Shown in pieces: positions 60,401 through 64,000 of a stretch of DNA of 64,000 nucleotides; the first letter of the stretch is position 1; the number at the start of each line of letters is the position of its first letter. Where the stretch lies: NCBI RefSeq assembly GCF_037975245.1, contig NC_092562.1:23925554-23989553 (forward strand), written 5' to 3'. Both the position numbers and the translations under genes were made by a program. The DNA is from Apostichopus japonicus (lineage: Eukaryota; Echinodermata; Holothuroidea; Aspidochirotida; Stichopodidae). Below the pieces are notes generated by a model that ran no database searches, had not been told where the DNA came from, and saw only the letters and a program-made list of their open reading frames with translations.

Positions 60401-61140
60401 CCTCATGTAAATCACTTGTTCATGCATTTGTTACGTCACACATAGATTACTGCAATTCATTATACTGTAACTTACCTTCACATCTCATAGATAAACTTCA
60501 GAAAATCCAAAATGCTGCAGCCAGACTTGTAACGGGTACTTCCAAATATGATCATATAAAACCCGTCCTACATAACTTGCATTGGCTTCCAGTTAGAGAA
60601 AGAATATCTTATAAGATTTTATTACTCACTTTTAAATGTATTTACAATATTGCACCGCAGTACCTTTGTGATTTAATTTCTCTTTACACTCCCTCTAGAC
60701 CGTTGCGTTCCTCGTCCCGTCTGCTTTTAACTGTTCCTAACATAAGAACTGCAAAATTTGGACCGAGATCTTTTAGCTATGCTTCGCCAGTTTTATGGAA
60801 TTCACTCCCTGAGGTTTTAAGAAAAATTGAAAGTTTTACCCTGTTTAAATCCAAACTTAAGACTCATTTATACTGCAATGCTTATAATATCTGAATTCAT
60901 TTTATGTATTATTATTTCGTTAATTGTTTTCTTGTTATATATTTATTTTACTGTTTATCATGTAATTATTATATTCTTTTATCCACTTTTTTATTAACTT
61001 AATTTATCTTGATTTGTTTTGTTTTTTTAATTCTACTTATTATTGTTTTATTCTTCATCATGTAAAGCGCATTTGAATATATATATGTTATAGTATTTGC
61101 GCTATATAAGGATCCATAATAATAATTATATTGTATAATA
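57432..61140 (+). mobile_element. full-ORF non-LTR retrotransposon, CR1/L2-like
   Basis: Starts just after an (AT)n run, contains one intact 3.3-kb ORF, and ends with the tail aagcgcatttgaatatatat, gcgctatataagg and an ataataatt microsatellite, a CR1/L2-style 3' end. No poly(A). No obvious target duplication, because AT-rich microsatellites lie on both sides. The intact ORF suggests recent insertion. Confidence 0.85.
57574..60894 (+). CDS. LINE ORF2-type protein: APE endonuclease and reverse transcriptase
   Basis: 1,106 codons without a break. An apurinic-type endonuclease runs from about residue 150: NPRSIRNK near 157, ETWL, GDFNIH near 296, HTLDLMI and SDHC near 360. The reverse transcriptase covers roughly residues 640-900, with LDLSAAFDTV, GVPQGSCTGPILF and the catalytic YADD at 822-825. 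A C-terminal block with HIDYCNSLY, KIQNAAARLVTG and LHWLPVRERI is typical of CR1/L2/Jockey-type LINEs. The protein nicks target DNA and primes cDNA synthesis. The first ATG may not be the real start. No ORF1 was found upstream. Confidence 0.93.
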   Translation: MVVSFDILFCFYIYFWRHLFLSDSVSRGTVQIMLNLLSCMLLSLSAVFENCYPSTMCCHSNNSTIIQYTAKELFRLNTYCSVSPVQRLNPTAYDYLKDLGILKYNVPTRRGKRGGQHKTRFWDSCSGVNASNLVEISTKTNNLPVSTRHSFTIGCVNPRSIRNKLETFKDHVIDNSIDICAVTETWLKTEDDFIRDSLNMNGYVFKDVCRLNRTGGGTALLFKSAFTLVEKNGDQVTSFEFSEWQLSFKILRLRVVVVYRPPYSASHPVSFSTFLSEFSDLLENLVSSPDQLIILGDFNIHLDIDDDFHAKHFLELLDAFDLENKVCFPTHISGHTLDLMITRCHGSLDVATVHADHFISDHCFIHANFKLIPVDFERKLIKFRCINSINMDKFKEDLVNSALHNDNQNDLQSLIDCYNGTLISLLDKHAPVRTKLITVKPSRPWFTSSLNVLRRHRRQLEKRWLNSRSHDDYISFKKARNQFTNACESVKKEYYTSKIQDCGGDQRKLFCLINKLIAKNDSSLFPPSIENKSLANGFGDYFQQKVDRITSDIRDTCTKENLLPSDLVRVDSREVIPDFSHFTKLSSEEVLKLINKSANKHCILDPVPSKIVKECIDILLPVITKIINLSMENGVFPECWRCAVVIPILKKQGLSLEFKNYRPVSNLAYLSKLVESAVMDQFECHLLKNNLLPVNNSAYRKHHSTETTLLRVHSDIMKNMDAGMVTLLIMLDLSAAFDTVHYDTLFNTLGNRINIKGLVFQWFQSYLCNRRQKVLVNGTFSKDFFLKHGVPQGSCTGPILFITYLSQLYHVLLKHLPNCEGYADDNQFYLAFNAGNDTARGEAISAMENCVAEARRWFLTNNLKLNDTKTELIVIGSKQQLAKLPDFSFQVGAATIHTVDKVRNLGIIFDKSLSLDLHVANVCRKANFSIHKLWHIRSYLDDTSCKSLVHAFVTSHIDYCNSLYCNLPSHLIDKLQKIQNAAARLVTGTSKYDHIKPVLHNLHWLPVRERISYKILLLTFKCIYNIAPQYLCDLISLYTPSRPLRSSSRLLLTVPNIRTAKFGPRSFSYASPVLWNSLPEVLRKIESFTLFKSKLKTHLYCNAYNI

Positions 61141-61159
61141 ATAAAAGAGTTCTTTTTTA

Positions 61160-61240
61160 TGTATAACCGATGAAGCCTATATATATATATATATATATAT
61201 ATTAATATATATATATATATATATATACATATGTGTGTAT
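61160..61240. repeat. (AT)n microsatellite at the duplication edge
   Basis: (AT)n at 61,180-61,227. Right after it, homology to 32,936 onward begins (aatagtgaacagag). The copy-1 region also has (AT)n exactly at this edge. Confidence 0.9.
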
Positions 61241-61517
61241 AATAATAAATAATAGTGAACAGAGGTGACCAAGTATTGGAGCAGAAATTCAAACAGTCAT
61301 TGCATTATCTTAATTTTTTAATTTAATTGTCTCACTAAAATAATGATTTATCATAGCTTGAGACTCTTGCTAATGACAAAGGTACGTTTTGTACATGTGT
61401 TATACTGTGATTAGTTCAGTTTTTTTACCAGCTACATTAACTGTATAACTAAACTAATTAACATATTGTAGACTTTCAAGTGTCACCAACACTTTATTTC
61501 TATTTTCCTTTTTGCAG

Positions 61518-61847
61518 CCCAGTCATTTGCCAATATTGCAGTCTTACTGAACAGTCCACTCATAAGTGACAGCCTTGATTCGACTATAACAGTTTTCAAA
61601 TGTAGCAATCAGACTGTTCAGTTTGATAAAGCCGAGTTCCAGGGTAGCCAACTTTCAGATCAAAGATTTATGTTCACTGGAAATGATCCTCCTCATCATG
61701 GCACCATAGAAGAAGATAATTCTTCAGCAAAGTTGATTATGGAAACAGATCTCTCTGTAAATCAGAGAGTTGGTATCTACACCATAACAATATCTGAATG
61801 TTTTGAGACCGAACAGCTGCTGCGTGTGGTACTACTAAATCAAGACG
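61518..61847 (+). CDS. Tie-like N-terminal Ig-like exon, copy 2
   Basis: Same splice sites, length (330 nt) and phase 1-1 as copy 1 at 33,200. It starts AQSFANIAVLLNSPLISDSL and ends VVLLNQD. By eye, 24 nucleotide differences from copy 1, of which about 18 codons change the amino acid and four are silent. Two changes create cysteines (VFKCSNQ and ISECFE) about 66 residues apart, a canonical Ig spacing. No signal-peptide exon precedes it within the LINE-flanked region. Confidence 0.87.
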
Positions 61848-63486
61848 GTAAGTTTAGAATCCCAGCAGGCAATGGCAAAGCACAGTAACTTTAATAAGGT
61901 TGCTGGTCTTGGGATTATTGTTCAACTTTCTACTGATTTTATCCGGGTTTTCTGCAGCAGGAGTTAAACACAGTTTGCAGTTGTATGATGTGTGCGACTT
62001 GAAATGACTGTTTGATTTAGACAGCATCTTCAAAAAATGCTCCCCTCAAATAAAAGAATGAACATAGGCTTAGGAAAGTGGGGTTTGGAGGGGAGAGGAG
62101 GTAGGCAGATGGTAAGCTTCACCTGTTTTACAATTGGTGGAGCAGGAATTTTGGATGCACTCCACAGCAGTGTTAGATTATTCACTTATTCAGCCAAAGA
62201 TTGCAAAGCAATCAAAAATTATTTGTGATATTAAAAATCTGTCAAAATGTTGACTTGTTGGCCCCTTTAACAATAAGTGCCCCTTCAACTTTCATAACAA
62301 GTCAAATTTGTTGACAATGTAAGGTACAATGGGAATGCAACACAGAAATTTATGTTTAAATTTCCTCATAAAAGTAGCCATTTCAATTCAGAAAGAAAAT
62401 TGAGAAATAAACAATCAATATTTCAAAATAAATTGCCAAAATTTGGAGGAAATAGTCCAAACTTTATTTTGAAATAAACAAGTTGAACTTTGGGCATCAG
62501 AAGTCAAAGATCTGTTAAGAAAGTAACTCCAACCAGTTGTTACGAGGTATAACCTGTATCATACAGTAAATCAAATTGAAAAGGTTTCAACCAGACGTAG
62601 GCATAGAAACGTTGAAACTTTGAAAAGGAAACTTAATTTGGAGAGAATAGTCAATATTTCAAGAACAAAAGTTAAAACTTCCAATCCCATTAGTTTTCTA
62701 CCCCTTAACTTTTTGGTATCTTTCTACTCCACGTATGCAAAGCTAAAAGGGAGAACGATAACGGGGGGACATATTTTTTAAGATGAACTGCAATTTATGA
62801 ATTATTGAAGCTGAATAGTGCAATGATCTTTCAAATTATCAAAGGTAGTTTGGGCCAATTTGAATGCAATAGGAATGTGAATATGCAATATTATGAATGA
62901 TACAGTTGAAGTTCCTAAGAGTGTAATACACACAAGTGAATGATTGAATTTTTGTTTCCAGTTTTCCTGTAGTCCGAGATATGTATTAAAATTGTGCTCT
63001 TTTGATTTTAGTGTTCATGTGTCTAACTTGGAGAGCGCTGTAGTGATATGGCTATTAAAGGCAATGAAGTGATCTTAGGGATTGCAGGTTTAAGTCCAGC
63101 TGGCCAGATATGAGTCATTGGACAAGGCACTTTAGCTCCATTGCCTCTCTTCAACCAGGTGTGCCAATGGGGACTTGTGTGGCAACTTGTGTGTTAAACT
63201 AGGTGGTGTGCCGATTTGTGGCTGCACCGTATGGAAATTCCCCTGAGGGAACATGAAGATGTGGCACACTGTAATGTTTGAATTGTGCACATTTGGGTGA
63301 GTGGGTTCGTGAGACAAATTACCAAAGACCAGCAGTTAACTGTTGTAAGATCATGTGCAAAGGCCTTGCCTCTATACAAGACTGCAACAAGCAAAACTTT
63401 AACCTTGAAATTTTAGAATAGAATGAAAACAGTATGCTCAAAATTTAATTTTTTTTTTCTCAAATTGATGTGTTTTTTAACTTTAG
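61848..63486. other. intron of the copy-2 Ig pair
   Basis: Almost identical to 33,530-35,190, including the SINE-like segment (63,021-63,160). Small indels separate them, for example copy 2 lacks about 13 bp near 62,822. Confidence 0.8.
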
Positions 63487-63753
63487 CACCTATCACCCCA
63501 GTTGAATACTCTACAGTAGTGGTACGTGGACAAGAGGCCCAAGTTTCTGTGTCAACATCAGAAGAGCAGTCGACACTGAGATGGCGCAGAAATGGACGTT
63601 TCTGTAATTCAAAATTCAAAGATTGTACATGTTCTAAAGTTGCTTCATGCACTGTTGCAACTTCCGAGCTGTCAGACTCATTTGTAATGGAATCATTCAT
63701 AGCTGGAGGATACCTTAATAACAATCATGCAATAATGAATGTTATTATCAGAG
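63487..63753 (+). CDS. Tie-like second Ig exon, copy 2
   Basis: 267 nt, phase 1 to 1, with the same splice sites as 35,191-35,457. It differs by about five nucleotides, giving three residue changes (N to K, Q to L, T to N). The gene copy continues past the window, which ends in the next intron. Shortly after, copy 2 carries about 70 bp absent from copy 1 (63,838-63,910). Confidence 0.87.
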
Positions 63754-64000
63754 GTAAGTTTTGCTCGACGATAGATTTCTTTCATTAGAAAACGTCAAAC
63801 AAATCACTTTCTGTTAACAATGTTTTGACACAACTTTTTAGAGTAATACACAGATGAACCTTTCTGAAAAAGGTTGTGTAATCTGAACTTGTGCCTGAAT
63901 TGAGGATACCTTGAAAATGTTGAGAGAAAAATTTTGAGCTATTCAAGAGTTTCTGTGGTTTTTCCATGTCCACATTGGCTACAAATAATTAAATATGTTT

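Overview
This window is animal nuclear DNA: AT-rich, intron-rich and full of repeats, with no bacterial-style operons. The gene families (Gemin4, a Tie-type receptor), the CR1/L2-like LINE, Penelope-like elements and the many short DNA transposons fit a marine invertebrate deuterostome. An echinoderm, perhaps a sea cucumber, is my best guess, but that is inference. Almost every short open frame is an intronic or repeat shadow. The real genes were rebuilt from splice sites and matching exon phases.

Left part (1-23,000, minus strand): most of a Gemin4-like gene (SMN complex, snRNP assembly). Ten exons are readable from about 23,000 down to 1,109, and the 3' end runs off the left edge. The last readable exon ends in a 51-bp tandem array (1-1,160) whose unit is that exon's own end plus its splice donor. 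Its introns hold a Harbinger-like element with clear inverted ends (10,490-11,715), an array of a 14-bp motif at roughly 180-bp spacing, a 3-kb element with inverted ends built from ATCTGGCCATAT-type satellites (13,972-17,000), and a hammerhead-like motif (13,012-13,053).

Middle (23,000-31,400): intergenic. It contains a decayed Penelope-like element on the minus strand (27,364-28,600) that carries a well-formed hammerhead ribozyme candidate, and two hAT-type non-autonomous elements with 8-bp target duplications. One of these ends about 130 bp upstream of the next start codon.

Right part (31,413-64,000, plus strand): the ectodomain of a Tie/TEK-like receptor. Eleven exons encode a signal peptide, two N-terminal Ig-like regions, four EGF-like modules, another Ig-like domain and two fibronectin III domains. 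The third FN3, membrane segment and kinase expected for the family are not seen. Instead come dispersed repeats, an intact 1,106-codon LINE (57,432-61,140), and then a second, nearly identical copy of the two N-terminal Ig exons (61,518-63,753) without its own signal-peptide exon. Every domain starts and ends in phase 1, so the two parts could be spliced together in frame or be separate tandem copies. The first duplicated Ig exon carries many more amino-acid-changing than silent differences between copies.
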